Assembly (NCBI RefSeq): GCF_900086645.1
Contig: NZ_LT576451.1
Span: forward strand, 3,224,001 to 3,288,000
Reading direction: 5' to 3'
DNA: 64,000 bases
From: Curtobacterium sp. 9128
GTDB taxonomy: Bacteria; Actinomycetota; Actinomycetes; Actinomycetales; Microbacteriaceae
Shown here: one piece after another, positions 8,815 to 17,704 of the stretch
Layout of the letters: every line of letters begins with the position of its first letter
Position numbering within the stretch: position 1 is the stretch's first letter
The notes under the pieces: model-generated
What the model saw: the letters and a program-made list of their open reading frames with translations, nothing else
Databases searched by the model: none
Told to the model about the DNA's origin: nothing
Made by a program: the position numbers and the translations under genes

Positions 8815-9204
8815 GTGGAGTCGACGATCGAGTTCGCCGTGCACACCGGCGATCGGCGCACGGCGATGGAGCTCGCGGCCGCGGCGCTGCGATCCGAGGG
8901 CCACGACGTCGTGGCCGCACCCGGGTCGATCACCGCGACGTCCGGCAGTCGGTTCCTGACGGTGCTGCTCGGGGCGCTCGTGCACCCGGCGAAGCAGTAC
9001 CGCCGGTACGAGGTCATCGTGTCCACGGCGGGAGGCAGGTCGCTGCTGACGCTCCGGCACGCCGGACACGGGCCGGCCGTCGCTGGCGGTTCGATCGGGG
9101 CCGCTCGACGACGGGAGCGCTGGCACGACGTCGTCCGGGTCCTCGAGCGGACGCTCCGGTCCGCCGGGCTGCTCGTCGCCGACGTCGATCGGGCCGGGCG
9201 GTAG
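8815..9204 (+). CDS. Small alpha/beta protein of unknown function
   Basis: A 129-aa protein with no recognised domain. It starts VESTIEFAVHTGDRRTAMELAAAALRSEGHDVV and alternates predicted strands and helices, with a positively charged C-terminal half and no membrane segment or signal. The GTG at 8815 is preferred over the ATG at 8809 because the GAGGGG ribosome site lies 7 nt before the GTG but only 1 nt before the ATG. It is divergent from the dehydratase genes and ends before a hairpin. The layout resembles small DUF-type proteins, but I do not recognise it. Confidence 0.6.
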   Translation: MESTIEFAVHTGDRRTAMELAAAALRSEGHDVVAAPGSITATSGSRFLTVLLGALVHPAKQYRRYEVIVSTAGGRSLLTLRHAGHGPAVAGGSIGAARRRERWHDVVRVLERTLRSAGLLVADVDRAGR

Positions 9205-9272
9205 CGACGCTCCGCGGCGCTGCGCCGTGCGGCTGCGTCGTGTACCGCTCGGTTGCGCCCGCGCACGATCGT

Positions 9273-9296
9273 CGCGCCCCGGTGTGACGGGGCGCG
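9273..9296 (+). terminator. Hairpin after the 8815 gene
   Basis: An 8-bp GC-only stem CGCGCCCC/GGGGCGCG with an 8-nt loop, 68 nt past the stop codon. Confidence 0.5.
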
Positions 9297-9347
9297 GTGT
9301 TCGTACGGGGGTGCGAACGCGACCGACCGGCGGACGGGAACGACGAA

Positions 9348-9371
9348 AGCCCGGCGCGGACGCCGGGCTTG
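9348..9371 (-). terminator. Terminator downstream of tRNA-Met
   Basis: A 10-bp stem AAGCCCGGCG/CGCCGGGCTT with a CGGA loop, followed on the minus strand by TCG. It sits 4 nt past the tRNA-Met 3' end and closes the tRNA-Thr/tRNA-Met unit. Confidence 0.7.
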
Positions 9372-9374
9372 CGG

Positions 9375-9448
9375 TAGCGAGGGCGGGACTTGAACCCGCG
9401 ACCCCACGATTATGAGTCGTGTGCTCTAACCAACTGAGCTACCCCGCC
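9375..9448 (-). tRNA. tRNA-Met (CAT), probably elongator
   Basis: A 74-nt cloverleaf with anticodon CAT (9412-9414), a normal D loop GCTCAGTTGGTTAGAGC and T loop GGGTTCAAGTCCC. The 1-72 pair is G-T, so it lacks the initiator-type anticodon-stem GC triplets and reads as elongator Met. A lysidine-modified tRNA-Ile2 cannot be fully excluded from sequence alone. Confidence 0.88.
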
Positions 9449-9480
9449 ACAGATCCGGCGCTGGTTTCTCGCCGGGTCGG

Positions 9481-9552
<72 letters not shown>

Positions 9553-9642
9553 GTGTACCGCGAGCGGCACCACACGAGGATAGCAGAACCGGGACGGTGG
9601 TCTGGAACCGGCCGTGACGCCCGGGCGCGCCGCCTCGTGGAG

Positions 9643-10773
9643 CTAGTTCGCGTTGGCCTGGAGCCACGCCAGCGGGTCCACCGGGACGCCGTCGACGTGC
9701 ACCTCGAGGTGCAGGTGCGGGCCGGTCGAGTTGCCCGTCGAGCCCACGAGCCCGAGCTCGTCCCCGACCGCGACCTGCTGGCCCTTCACGACCTTGAACG
9801 AGTTGTCCATCATGTGGCCGTAGACACTCGTGAACTGCTTGCCGTCGACGTCGTGCTCGACCCACACGTCGTTGCCGAAGCCACCGTCGTTCGGCTGCAC
9901 CTTGATGACGGTCCCGGCAGCGATGACCCGGATGGGGGTTCCCGCCCCGGGGGCGAAGTCGACGCCCTGGTGGTTGGTCGAGCAGAACGAGCAGCCCTCG
10001 ACCTGGCGCCCACCGAATCCGGAGGTGATGGGCACGCCGGTCAGGAACGGCCACTGGATCGTGCCGTTCGGGTCGTTCGTGAAGCTCGACGAGTCGACGT
10101 TCTTGTACTGCGTGGCGTCGGACACGGTGTAGGCGTCGCGGTTCGTCGAGCCCTCGGTCGCGTCACCGACGCGGAGCGACTGCGTGTCGCCGTCGGCGGC
10201 GGCCCGCACGGTCGTCGAGCCGGGCTCCGGCGTGTAGAGGGCCTGCGCGGGCAGGGAGGTCGACACGACCAGCCCGGCAACGAACAGCAGCGCGCCGACG
10301 GCGGTCGCGCGCGAGGCGTTCTTGCGGAACGACGCACCCTTGCGCTTCGTCGGCACCGGCGCGGCAGCCACGGACGGGCGGCCGGCACCGAGGTGGCGCG
10401 TGGCCCGGTCGACGCGGGGAGCCGGAGCGGTGGTCCGGCGACGAGCGGGAGGCACCTGGCCGCTCACCCGGCGGGTCGCTGCGGGTGCGACGACCGGCGA
10501 CGACGGTGCGGGCGGGGTCGCCGGCTCGATCACGGACGCCGGCAGGACGGGCGAGGAGGGCGCCGGCGGCGTGACGGGCTCGGCCTGGTCGGACGGCGAC
10601 ACCGGGGCGGCCGGTGCGACGTCCGTTCGCTGGACGCCGTGCTTCGCTGCTGCGCGCTCCGCTTCGATGCGGGCCCTGCGGGTCATGTGGACCACGGGCG
10701 AGGCACCGTCAGTGGCCCTTCCGTCGGGGGTGGTTCGTCCGGAGACGGCGGGCTGCAGCGTGGCTTCGAGCAT
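9643..10773 (-). CDS. M23 family metallopeptidase (membrane-anchored)
   Basis: A 376-aa protein: a basic, Pro/Ala-rich cytoplasmic tail of about 135 residues, one transmembrane segment (AVGALLFVAGLVVSTSLPAQAL), a linker, then a C-terminal peptidase M23 (LytM) domain with the zinc ligands in HQGVDFAPGAG and PHLHLEVHVDG. Such enzymes cut peptidoglycan cross-bridges outside the cell or act as activators of amidases. The ATG at 10773 is provisional; an internal ATG at 10686 would drop 29 residues. The upstream gap carries a GTTATC direct repeat of 11-bp period that resembles an MtrA box, fitting the known control of cell-wall hydrolases by MtrA in actinobacteria. Confidence 0.9.
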   Translation of the reverse strand: MLEATLQPAVSGRTTPDGRATDGASPVVHMTRRARIEAERAAAKHGVQRTDVAPAAPVSPSDQAEPVTPPAPSSPVLPASVIEPATPPAPSSPVVAPAATRRVSGQVPPARRRTTAPAPRVDRATRHLGAGRPSVAAAPVPTKRKGASFRKNASRATAVGALLFVAGLVVSTSLPAQALYTPEPGSTTVRAAADGDTQSLRVGDATEGSTNRDAYTVSDATQYKNVDSSSFTNDPNGTIQWPFLTGVPITSGFGGRQVEGCSFCSTNHQGVDFAPGAGTPIRVIAAGTVIKVQPNDGGFGNDVWVEHDVDGKQFTSVYGHMMDNSFKVVKGQQVAVGDELGLVGSTGNSTGPHLHLEVHVDGVPVDPLAWLQANAN

Positions 10774-10815
10774 GCGTTTCGGTGGGGATCCTGATCAGGG
10801 CTGTCGGCGCTCGTT

Positions 10816-10833
10816 GATAACGAGCAGATAACG
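10816..10833 (-). promoter_or_regulatory. MtrA-like direct repeat upstream of the M23 peptidase
   Basis: On the minus strand GTTATC-N5-GTTATC appears as two copies of CGTTATC with an 11-bp period, 43-60 nt upstream of the start at 10773. MtrA boxes in actinobacteria are two 6-nt GTTAC-like repeats with a 5-nt spacer, often before resuscitation factors and cell-wall hydrolases. The overlapping GCTCGTTgatAACGAGC also forms a short palindrome. Confidence 0.45.
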
Positions 10834-10912
10834 GGACTGCAGCGACGGTACCAGGGGTCGTAGCGCGCCGCCAGTCGTGGTCATGACCACACAGCGGCCC
10901 CAGAGGTGGGGG

Positions 10913-11734
10913 TCAGGACCCGAGGACCCCGGCTTCGACCCGGCGCACGAGGGTCTCGAGCTCGGCGGCGATCGACGGTGCGGCGAAGAGGAACGAGCGC
11001 GTTCCACCGGCTTCCCACGACGTGACGACGGCGCCGGCTGAGGCGGCGACGATCGATCCGCCGGCCATGTCCCACGGGTTGATCCCGCGCTCGTAGTACG
11101 CGTCGACGACCCCTGCGGCGACCGAGCAGCAGTCGAGTGCGGCCGACCCGCCACGACGGATGTCGCGGACCTCGCCGAGCAGTCCGGTGAGCACGGCGAC
11201 CTGCTCCCGACGGCGGTCGGCGGTGTACCCGAAGCCCGTCGCGACGAGCGTCTCGCCGAGGGAGGCGGGCTCCCCCACGGTGATCACGGTGCCGTTGCGG
11301 GTGGCGGGCTCGCCGGCGACCGCACGGAACACGTCACCCGTCGCCGGGGCGATGACCACGCCGGCGATCGGTTCCCAGACCGCAGGGTCCGGGTCGCCGC
11401 GGACGACACCGATGCTGACGGCGTACTGCGGGCTGCCGTAGAGGTAGTTGACGGTGCCGTCGATCGGATCCACCACCCACGTGATGCCGGAGGTGCCGTC
11501 GGCCCCGCCGGTCTCCTCGCCGAAGAACCCGTCGTCCGGGCGGGTGGCACGGATGCGGTCGTGCACGAGGGCCTCGACCTCTCGATCGGCGGCCGTGACG
11601 ACGTCGACGATGCTCGACTTCCGGTCGGCGACCTCGACTCCTTCTGCACGACGACGAGCGGCGAGCTCGGCGGCTTCGGTCGCGATGGACTCGGCCAGGT
11701 CGGCGAGCTCGGTCGGGGTCGGGTCTGCGCTCAT
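10913..11734 (-). CDS. Inositol monophosphatase family protein
   Basis: A 273-aa Mg2+-dependent phosphatase of the IMPase/FBPase superfamily. It has FFGEETGG (metal-binding Glu), WVVDPIDGTVNYLYG (the D-P-I-D-G-T metal triad) and INPWDMAGGSIVAASAG near the C terminus. Substrates in the family include inositol-1-phosphate, histidinol phosphate and PAP; context does not decide. The ATG at 11734 has a GGAAGGA ribosome site. It lies downstream of tRNA-Tyr, separated from it by a hairpin. Confidence 0.9.
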   Translation of the reverse strand: MSADPTPTELADLAESIATEAAELAARRRAEGVEVADRKSSIVDVVTAADREVEALVHDRIRATRPDDGFFGEETGGADGTSGITWVVDPIDGTVNYLYGSPQYAVSIGVVRGDPDPAVWEPIAGVVIAPATGDVFRAVAGEPATRNGTVITVGEPASLGETLVATGFGYTADRRREQVAVLTGLLGEVRDIRRGGSAALDCCSVAAGVVDAYYERGINPWDMAGGSIVAASAGAVVTSWEAGGTRSFLFAAPSIAAELETLVRRVEAGVLGS

Positions 11735-11775
11735 GCACTCGATCCTTCCAGCAACACGGTCGCCGAGACGACGAA

Positions 11776-11798
11776 AGCCCCGTCCTGTGGACGGGGCT
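11776..11798 (-). terminator. Terminator downstream of tRNA-Tyr
   Basis: A 10-bp stem AGCCCCGTCC/GGACGGGGCT with a 3-nt loop, followed by TTTCG on the minus strand, 10 nt past the tRNA. Confidence 0.75.
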
Positions 11799-11808
11799 CT
11801 TGGTCGTG

Positions 11809-11890
11809 TGGCGAGTGAGGGATTCGAACCCCCGAAGGCTACGCCGGCTGATTTACAGTCAGATCCCTTTGGCCGCTTGGGTAACTCGCC
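11809..11890 (-). tRNA. tRNA-Tyr (GTA)
   Basis: An 82-nt class II tRNA with a long variable arm, acceptor GGCGAGT/ACTCGCC, discriminator A, anticodon GTA in the loop CTGTAAA, and T loop GGGTTCGAATCCC. Confidence 0.94.
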
Positions 11891-12014
11891 ATGTGCGCAC
11901 CCAGCCCGTGTAGTCACCAACCGGAGGCGCCAGAACAGCATACCGGATGGTCGACGATGGTCGTGACCACCGTGGCGCGGACCGAGGTCGGCGCTCCCCG
12001 TTAGGCTGTCGGGC

Positions 12015-12503
12015 ATGGCAGACAGCTCCTTCGACGTGGTCAGCAAGGTCGACAAGATGGAGGCGGACAACGCCCTCAACCAGGCCGCCAAGGAGATCGA
12101 ACAGCGCTACGACTTCAAGGGCGTCGGCGCATCGATCGCGTTCAGCGGTGAGGACGTCCTCATCAAGGCGAACACCTCCGAGCGGGCGACCGCGGTCCTC
12201 GACGTGTTCGAGTCCAAGGCGATCAAGCGCGGCATCAGCCTCAAGAGCCTCGACGCCGGCGAGCCGTACCCGTCGGGCAAGGAGTTCCGCATCGAGGTGA
12301 AGTTCAAGAACGGCATCGAGCAGGACGTCGCGAAGAAGATCGGCGCGTTCCTCCGGGCGAACGCCGCGAAGAGCGTGAAGAGCCAGATCCAGGGCGACGA
12401 GCTCCGGGTCTCCTCGAAGAGCCGCGACGACCTCCAGAACACGATCCAGCTCCTCAAGGGTGAAGAGTTCGACGTGCCGCTGCAGTTCATCAACTTCCGC
12501 TGA
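12015..12503 (+). CDS. YajQ family nucleotide-binding protein
   Basis: A 162-aa YajQ/UPF0234 protein (MADSSFDVVSKVDKMEADNALNQA, IEQRYDFKG, TIQLLKGEEFDVPLQFINFR), full length with two ferredoxin-like repeats. Relatives bind cyclic di-GMP or nucleotides and RNA and act in regulation. TAGGCT (12002-12007) ends 7 nt before the ATG, and no ribosome site is present, so a leaderless transcript is likely. It is followed by cls after 37 nt. Confidence 0.93.
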   Translation: MADSSFDVVSKVDKMEADNALNQAAKEIEQRYDFKGVGASIAFSGEDVLIKANTSERATAVLDVFESKAIKRGISLKSLDAGEPYPSGKEFRIEVKFKNGIEQDVAKKIGAFLRANAAKSVKSQIQGDELRVSSKSRDDLQNTIQLLKGEEFDVPLQFINFR

Positions 12504-12540
12504 CGCCCCGCGCGCCCGCGAAAGACGACTCGACGCCCCC

Positions 12541-14001
12541 GTGGAGCACTGGCTCTCCGTCACCCTGACCGTTCTCCTGGTCCTGCTGGACCTGGCGATC
12601 CGTGCCTTCTCGCTCATCTACGTCCCGATCAACCGGAAGCCGCAGACCGCGACCGGGTGGTTGCTCGCGATCTTCCTCATCCCCTACATCGGCTTCATCG
12701 TCTTCCTGGTCATCGGGTCGACGAAGCTGCCGAAGGCCAGGCGTGAGAAGCAGACCGAGATCAACGCCTACATCCTCGAGCAGACCGAGGGCATCGAACG
12801 CGTCCGTCGGGACCACCCGTGGCCGCCGTGGTTCGAGAGCATCACCGAGCTGAACCGCAAGCTCGGCGCGATGCCACTGGTGGGGGGCAACTCGGCGGAG
12901 CTCTACCCGGACTACGACGAGTCGATCGCCGAGATGGCCCGCGCCATCGACGACGCACGGCGGTTCGTGCACGTCGAGTTCTACATCGCGACGCTCGACG
13001 ACACCACGCGGGGCTTCTTCGACGCACTCGCCCGGGCGCAGGCGCGCGGCGTGACCGTCCGGTTCCTCATGGACCACTGGGCGAGCCGCGGCTACCCCGG
13101 GTACAAGGACACGCTGGCCTTCCTGGACCGCGCGGGCATCGAGTGGCACCTGATGCTCCCGCTGCAGCCGTTCAAGGGGAAGTTCCAGCGCCCTGACCTC
13201 AGGAACCACCGGAAGATCATGGTCATCGACGGGTCGGTGGCGTTCACGGGGTCGCAGAACCTCATCGACAAGTCCTACGACCTCAAGGCGCACATCGAGA
13301 AGGGGCTCGCGTACAAGGACCTGTTCGCCCGCTTCGAGGGTCCGGTCGTCGCCGGCATCAACGCCCTGTTCGTGACCGACTGGTACAGCGAGACCGACGA
13401 ACTCCTGCTCCGCGAGAGCGACCCGGTGCAGCGAGCCGACCGCGGCGACGCGCTCGACTGCCAGGTCGTGCCGTCCGGCCCCGGGTTCGACGGCGAGAAC
13501 AACCTGCGCCTCTTCAACGCGCTGCTGTACTCGGCGCAGAAGAAGGTGTCGATCACCTCGCCGTACTTCGTCCCCGACGACTCGATGCTGTACGCCATCA
13601 CGACGACGGCGCAGCGCGGGGTCGAGGTCGAGCTGTTCGTCGGGGAGATCGGCGACCACGCGATGACCTGGCACGCTCAGCGCTCCTACTACGAGGGGCT
13701 CCTTCGCGCCGGCGTGAAGATCTGGCTGTACCGCTCGCCGACGATCCTGCACGCGAAGCACTTCACGATCGACGACGACGTCGCCGTGATCGGGTCGAGC
13801 AACATGGACATGCGGTCGTTCAGCCTGAACCTCGAGATCTCGGTGATGGTCCGTGGGGAACGGTTCGTCGACGCGCTCCGCGGCGTGCAGGACGCCTACC
13901 GGAAGGACAGCATCCCGCTCGAGCTCGACGCGTGGCTCGGTCGCACGCGTCCTTCGCAGGTGCTCGACAACATCGCGCGGCTCACGGCAGCCCTGCAGTA
14001 G
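12541..14001 (+). CDS. cls: Cardiolipin synthase (phospholipase D family)
   Basis: A 486-aa integral membrane enzyme joining two phosphatidylglycerol molecules (or equivalents) into cardiolipin. Two N-terminal transmembrane helices (LTVLLVLLDLAIRAF and WLLAIFLIPYIGFIVFLVIG) precede two phospholipase D HKD motifs: HRKIMVIDGSVAFTGSQN and HAKHFTIDDDVAVIGSSNMD. The GTG at 12541 (VEHWLSVTL) places the first helix correctly; the longer frame overlaps YajQ and is not used. No strong ribosome site is visible, so the start is moderately certain. It converges on the 14042 gene. Confidence 0.92.
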   Translation: MEHWLSVTLTVLLVLLDLAIRAFSLIYVPINRKPQTATGWLLAIFLIPYIGFIVFLVIGSTKLPKARREKQTEINAYILEQTEGIERVRRDHPWPPWFESITELNRKLGAMPLVGGNSAELYPDYDESIAEMARAIDDARRFVHVEFYIATLDDTTRGFFDALARAQARGVTVRFLMDHWASRGYPGYKDTLAFLDRAGIEWHLMLPLQPFKGKFQRPDLRNHRKIMVIDGSVAFTGSQNLIDKSYDLKAHIEKGLAYKDLFARFEGPVVAGINALFVTDWYSETDELLLRESDPVQRADRGDALDCQVVPSGPGFDGENNLRLFNALLYSAQKKVSITSPYFVPDDSMLYAITTTAQRGVEVELFVGEIGDHAMTWHAQRSYYEGLLRAGVKIWLYRSPTILHAKHFTIDDDVAVIGSSNMDMRSFSLNLEISVMVRGERFVDALRGVQDAYRKDSIPLELDAWLGRTRPSQVLDNIARLTAALQ

Positions 14002-14041
14002 CGGCCGGGAGGCCCGGTGCGCGTCCGGCGCGCCGGCTCGG

Positions 14042-15139
14042 TCAGCGCGGGACCACCGACACGATCCGTGCGACCAGACGCTCGGCCGGCCCACGTCCCA
14101 GGAACCGGCTCCACAGCGCGGCGAACAGGCCGGCGCCGATGGCGAACCACCACCGCGTGGCCGGCTGCTGCGGGAGCGGCGGCAGCACCGCGATGACGAC
14201 GAGGTGCAGCGCGTAGATCGTCAGCGGCATCGACCCGATCGCGGCGAGCGGGAAGGCGATCCGGCGGGCCACGGCACCGCGGCCGTCGAACAGCAGCGTG
14301 CAGAGCCCGATCACGGCGACGGCGACGCCGGCGGTCCCGACGACGTCGACGATCGACGACGAGTGGTCGCGCGGGGACAGGAACACCTGCGCGAAGGCCT
14401 GCCCCGCGGACGCGCCCTGCGGCACGAACGGGACCCCGGGGAACGCGTCACCCGCGTCCCACGGCACCGGTGCCGCCACTGCCCCGGCGAGGTAGGCCGC
14501 GGTGGCGACCACTGCGCCGGACGCGAGGAGCGCGACCTGCGTACTCCGAGCCTCCAGGTCGGATCTGGCGACCGCGAGCCCGACCAGCACGTACGTCAGG
14601 AACGTGACCACGGGGTAGACGAGGCCGAGCTGCAGCGTGAAGGTGCTCGCGTCCGCGTAGGCCGGGACGATCGCGATCGCGACGGGCGCAGACAGCAGCG
14701 CACAGGCGCCTGCGGCGGAGACGAGTGCCCACCGCGGCCAGCGCAGCGCCGGGAGCACCAGCAGGAACAGCACCCCGTAGGTCGGCAGGATGACGTAGAC
14801 GGGCGTGTTCAGCGCCATCAGCAACAGGCCGATCACGACGATGACGACGGCCCGGATCGCCAGCCGTGCGCGCACCCGCCCGATCTCGGGCGGACCCGGC
14901 GGGTCGGTCCGGCCGCTCACGAGGCCGACCGAGACCCCGGCGAGCACCGCGAACAGCGTCGACGACCTCCCGTTCACCACGGCCGACCAGGTGGCGGGGT
15001 CCGACCAGTCGAGCTGCTCGGCGACGCCCCCGACGTGCGCGGCCACCATGCCGAGGAGTGCGACGGAACGGGCGACGTCCACCCCGTACAGGCGTGCGCC
15101 CCGCACCTCCGTGACGAGGGCGGGGCGCACGGCGGTCAT
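14042..15139 (-). CDS. Multi-pass acyltransferase-like membrane protein (HGSNAT/DUF418 type)
   Basis: A 365-aa protein with about ten hydrophobic segments. The N terminus GARLYGVDVARSVALLGMVAAHVG matches the heparan-alpha-glucosaminide N-acetyltransferase catalytic-type domain (DUF1624-like), and the C-terminal FPLAAIGSMPLTIYALHLVV matches the DUF418 end. The biochemical substrate is unknown; a role in acylating an extracytoplasmic glycan is the family guess. The start at 15139 lies 4 nt after the stop of the FprA-like gene, so the two are probably co-transcribed. Confidence 0.75.
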   Translation of the reverse strand: MTAVRPALVTEVRGARLYGVDVARSVALLGMVAAHVGGVAEQLDWSDPATWSAVVNGRSSTLFAVLAGVSVGLVSGRTDPPGPPEIGRVRARLAIRAVVIVVIGLLLMALNTPVYVILPTYGVLFLLVLPALRWPRWALVSAAGACALLSAPVAIAIVPAYADASTFTLQLGLVYPVVTFLTYVLVGLAVARSDLEARSTQVALLASGAVVATAAYLAGAVAAPVPWDAGDAFPGVPFVPQGASAGQAFAQVFLSPRDHSSSIVDVVGTAGVAVAVIGLCTLLFDGRGAVARRIAFPLAAIGSMPLTIYALHLVVIAVLPPLPQQPATRWWFAIGAGLFAALWSRFLGRGPAERLVARIVSVVPR

Positions 15140-15143
15140 CGGA

Positions 15144-16526
15144 TCAGCTCCGGTCGGCGGTCTGCCCGGCTGACGTGCGACCGAGCGACGCGTCGATCAT
15201 CTCGTCGCGCGGGACGACCTTGACGCGCGCGCGGCCGTGCGGCTCACCGAGCGCGATCTCGTGCGCGTCCAGCCGGTGCCACCCCTCGAGGTCCGTGAAC
15301 TCCACGCCACGCTCGCGCAGCAGCGCCGGGATCGCCTCCGGGGACGGGTCCTCCGGGGTCCACCAGCTCGCCTGGTCCCCCACGATGTGCTGCACGGTCT
15401 CCATCGCGTCCGACTTCGTGTGACCGATGAGTCCGACGGGGCCGCGCTTGATCCAGCCGGTCGCGTAGACGCCGGGGATCTGGTCGTTGTCGTCGTCGAG
15501 GACCTTGCCCTCGTGGTTCGGGATGACGCCGTGCCGCTCGTCGAACGGCACACCGGGGAGCTCGGACCCGAAGTACCCGACCGCGCGGTAGGCCGCCTGG
15601 ATCGGGATCTCCCGGATCTCGCCGGTGCCCTCGACGCCGCCCTGCCCGTTCGGCCGGGTGCGCTCGTAGCGGATCGCGGTCAGCTTGCCGTCCTCGCCGA
15701 CGAACTCGAGCGGCTTCGCGTAGAAGTGCAGGTGCAGCCGACGGCTGGCGGTGCCGGGCTCGCGCTTCCGCCACTGCTCGAGGACACGGTTGATGACCAT
15801 GACCTGCTTGTTCGTCTGGATCGCCGTGAGCGACGCCTCGTCGTGGTCGAAGTCCTCGTCGTACACGACCATGTCGACGTCGGGGACCTCGCCCAGCTCG
15901 CGGAGTTCGAGCGGGGTGAACTTCACCTGCGCGGGGCCGCGGCGGCCGAAGACGTGCACGTCGGTGACCGGCGATGCCTTGAGTCCCTCGTAGACGTTGT
16001 CCGGGATCTCGGTCGGCAGCAGGTCGTCGGCGTGCTTGGCGAGGATGCGCGACACGTCGAGGGCGACGTTGCCGTTGCCGATGACCGCGACGCTCTCCGC
16101 GGTGAGCGGCCAGGTGCGCGGCACGTCTGGGTGGCCGTCGAACCAGCTGACGAAGTCGGCGGCACCGTACGAGCCCTCGAGGTCGACGCCGGGGATGTCG
16201 AGGTCGGCGTCCTTGATGGCACCGGTCGAGAACACGACCGCGTTGTAGTGCTTCTTGAGGTCGTCGAGAGTGATGTCCTCGCCGAAGCGGACGTTGCCGA
16301 AGATGCGGATGTCACCGCGGTCGAGCACGTCGCGGAGTGCGTTCACGATCCCCTTGATGCGGGGGTGGTCCGGCGCGACGCCGTAGCGGACCAGGCCGTA
16401 CGGCGCCGGCAGCTGCTCGAAGAGGTCGATCGACACGTCGTACGCGTGCGCTTCCCGCAGGAGGATGTCCGCGGCGTAGATGCCGGCGGGGCCGGCGCCG
16501 ACGATGGCGAGGCGGAGGGTGGGCAC
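15144..16526 (-). CDS. Ferredoxin/adrenodoxin-NADP+ reductase, FprA-type
   Basis: A 460-aa FAD- and NADP-binding flavoprotein of the adrenodoxin reductase family. It shows the N-terminal FAD Rossmann loop AIVGAGPAGIYAA, PYGLVRYGVAPDHPRIK, the NADP loop VAVIGNGNVALDVSRIL, FGRRGPAQVKFT, and the ATGWIKRGPVGLIGHTK C-terminal FAD contact. It moves electrons between NADPH and ferredoxins, for example for P450 or Fe-S assembly. No P450 or ferredoxin gene is in the window. The ATG lies downstream of the polyprenyl synthase gene. Confidence 0.92.
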   Translation of the reverse strand: MPTLRLAIVGAGPAGIYAADILLREAHAYDVSIDLFEQLPAPYGLVRYGVAPDHPRIKGIVNALRDVLDRGDIRIFGNVRFGEDITLDDLKKHYNAVVFSTGAIKDADLDIPGVDLEGSYGAADFVSWFDGHPDVPRTWPLTAESVAVIGNGNVALDVSRILAKHADDLLPTEIPDNVYEGLKASPVTDVHVFGRRGPAQVKFTPLELRELGEVPDVDMVVYDEDFDHDEASLTAIQTNKQVMVINRVLEQWRKREPGTASRRLHLHFYAKPLEFVGEDGKLTAIRYERTRPNGQGGVEGTGEIREIPIQAAYRAVGYFGSELPGVPFDERHGVIPNHEGKVLDDDNDQIPGVYATGWIKRGPVGLIGHTKSDAMETVQHIVGDQASWWTPEDPSPEAIPALLRERGVEFTDLEGWHRLDAHEIALGEPHGRARVKVVPRDEMIDASLGRTSAGQTADRS

Positions 16527-16583
16527 TGATCGTCTCCAGTTTCGTTCGGGTGGGGTGCTCCCGTGGGCGTGTGGTCGGCTCGG

Positions 16584-17660
16584 CTAGTGCGTGCGGTCCA
16601 CGACCGACTCGGCGAACCGGGTGAGGGCGCGCTTCACGACGCCGTCCGGCAGCGGTGCGAGGGCCACCACGGCTTCGTCCGCCCACTGGCCGGCGAGCGC
16701 GCGGGTCGCCGCGGTCGCCTCGTGGTCGCGGAGTGCCGCGACGGCCGACAGGTACGCGTCGGTGGTGACCGCGTCGTCCGGGGCACCGGTGACGTCGCGC
16801 TCGATCCGTTCGACGAGCTCGGCAGCGCCCCGATCGGTCGCGGCACGGCGGCGGAGCTGTAGCAACGGCAGGGTGTCGACGCCCGCGCGGAGGTCGTTGC
16901 CGGCGATCTTGCCGGTCTTGTCCTTCGCCGGGGCGAGGTCGATGACGTCGTCCACGAGCTGGAACGCGACGCCGACCTTCTCGCCGAACGTCCCGACGGC
17001 GTCGAGGTAGGCGCGGTCCGCACCGGAGAACAGCACGCCGGCGCGGGCGGCGGTCGCGATGAGGGAGCCGGTCTTGTCGCTGAGGACCTGGATGTAGTGC
17101 TCGAGCGGGTCGTCGTCCGGCTGAGGGCCGGTGGTCTCGTGGAGCTGGCCCATGCACAGGCGCTGGAACGTCTCCGCCTGCATCCGAATGCCCTCCGGCC
17201 CGAGGTCCGCCGTGATGAGGCTGGCCCGGGCGAAGAGCAGGTCACCGGTGAGGATCGCGACGTTGTTGCCGTAGGTGACGTGGGCTGCCGGGACCCCGCG
17301 GCGCACCGGGGCCTCGTCCATGACGTCGTCGTGGTACAGCGAGGCGAGGTGGGTCGTCTCGACGCTCACCGCCGCCTTCACGACGTGGTCGGTCACCCCG
17401 TTGCCGAGCTGCGCGATGAGCAGCGTCAGCGTCGGCCGGATCCGCTTGCCCCCGGCCGAGAGCAGGTAGCGGCTGGTCGTGTCCGCGAGGGTGTCGGCGG
17501 AGCGCATCGCGTCCTCGAGCCCCTGCTCGACGAGCTCGAGCCCGTCGTCGACCGCGGTGATGAACCGACGCTCCGCCGGACTGGCGAACATCCGCTCGCC
17601 GATGCCGAGCGACGCTCGGAGACTCGGTGCTCGGCGTGCGACCGGGACGCTCGGGTTCAA
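16584..17660 (-). CDS. Polyprenyl diphosphate synthase (menaquinone side chain)
   Basis: A 358-aa trans-isoprenyl diphosphate synthase. It has the first Asp-rich motif in SLYHDDVMDEAPVRRG and the second in FQLVDDVIDLAP, plus GGKRIRPTLTLL and GDLLFARA. It likely makes the long prenyl tail of menaquinone, since the next gene upstream is menG and the rest of the men genes follow. The start is TTG at 17660 with GGAG 8 nt before it. Chain length (hepta to nona) cannot be read reliably from sequence. Confidence 0.9.
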   Translation of the reverse strand: MNPSVPVARRAPSLRASLGIGERMFASPAERRFITAVDDGLELVEQGLEDAMRSADTLADTTSRYLLSAGGKRIRPTLTLLIAQLGNGVTDHVVKAAVSVETTHLASLYHDDVMDEAPVRRGVPAAHVTYGNNVAILTGDLLFARASLITADLGPEGIRMQAETFQRLCMGQLHETTGPQPDDDPLEHYIQVLSDKTGSLIATAARAGVLFSGADRAYLDAVGTFGEKVGVAFQLVDDVIDLAPAKDKTGKIAGNDLRAGVDTLPLLQLRRRAATDRGAAELVERIERDVTGAPDDAVTTDAYLSAVAALRDHEATAATRALAGQWADEAVVALAPLPDGVVKRALTRFAESVVDRTH

Positions 17661-17704
17661 GTGCTGCTCCGTGTTTCGGGGAAGTCCGTCTGGGTGGGGG
17701 CCGG

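Noticed and set aside
9375..9448. tRNA-Met read as an initiator tRNA
   Set aside because: The 1-72 position is G-T but the anticodon stem lacks the three GC pairs of initiators and the D arm is elongator-like.
10774..10912. Possible c-di-AMP (ydaO) riboswitch upstream of the M23 peptidase
   Set aside because: Such riboswitches precede similar peptidases in other actinobacteria, but the conserved blocks are absent in this 139-nt gap; only the GTTATC repeat is seen.
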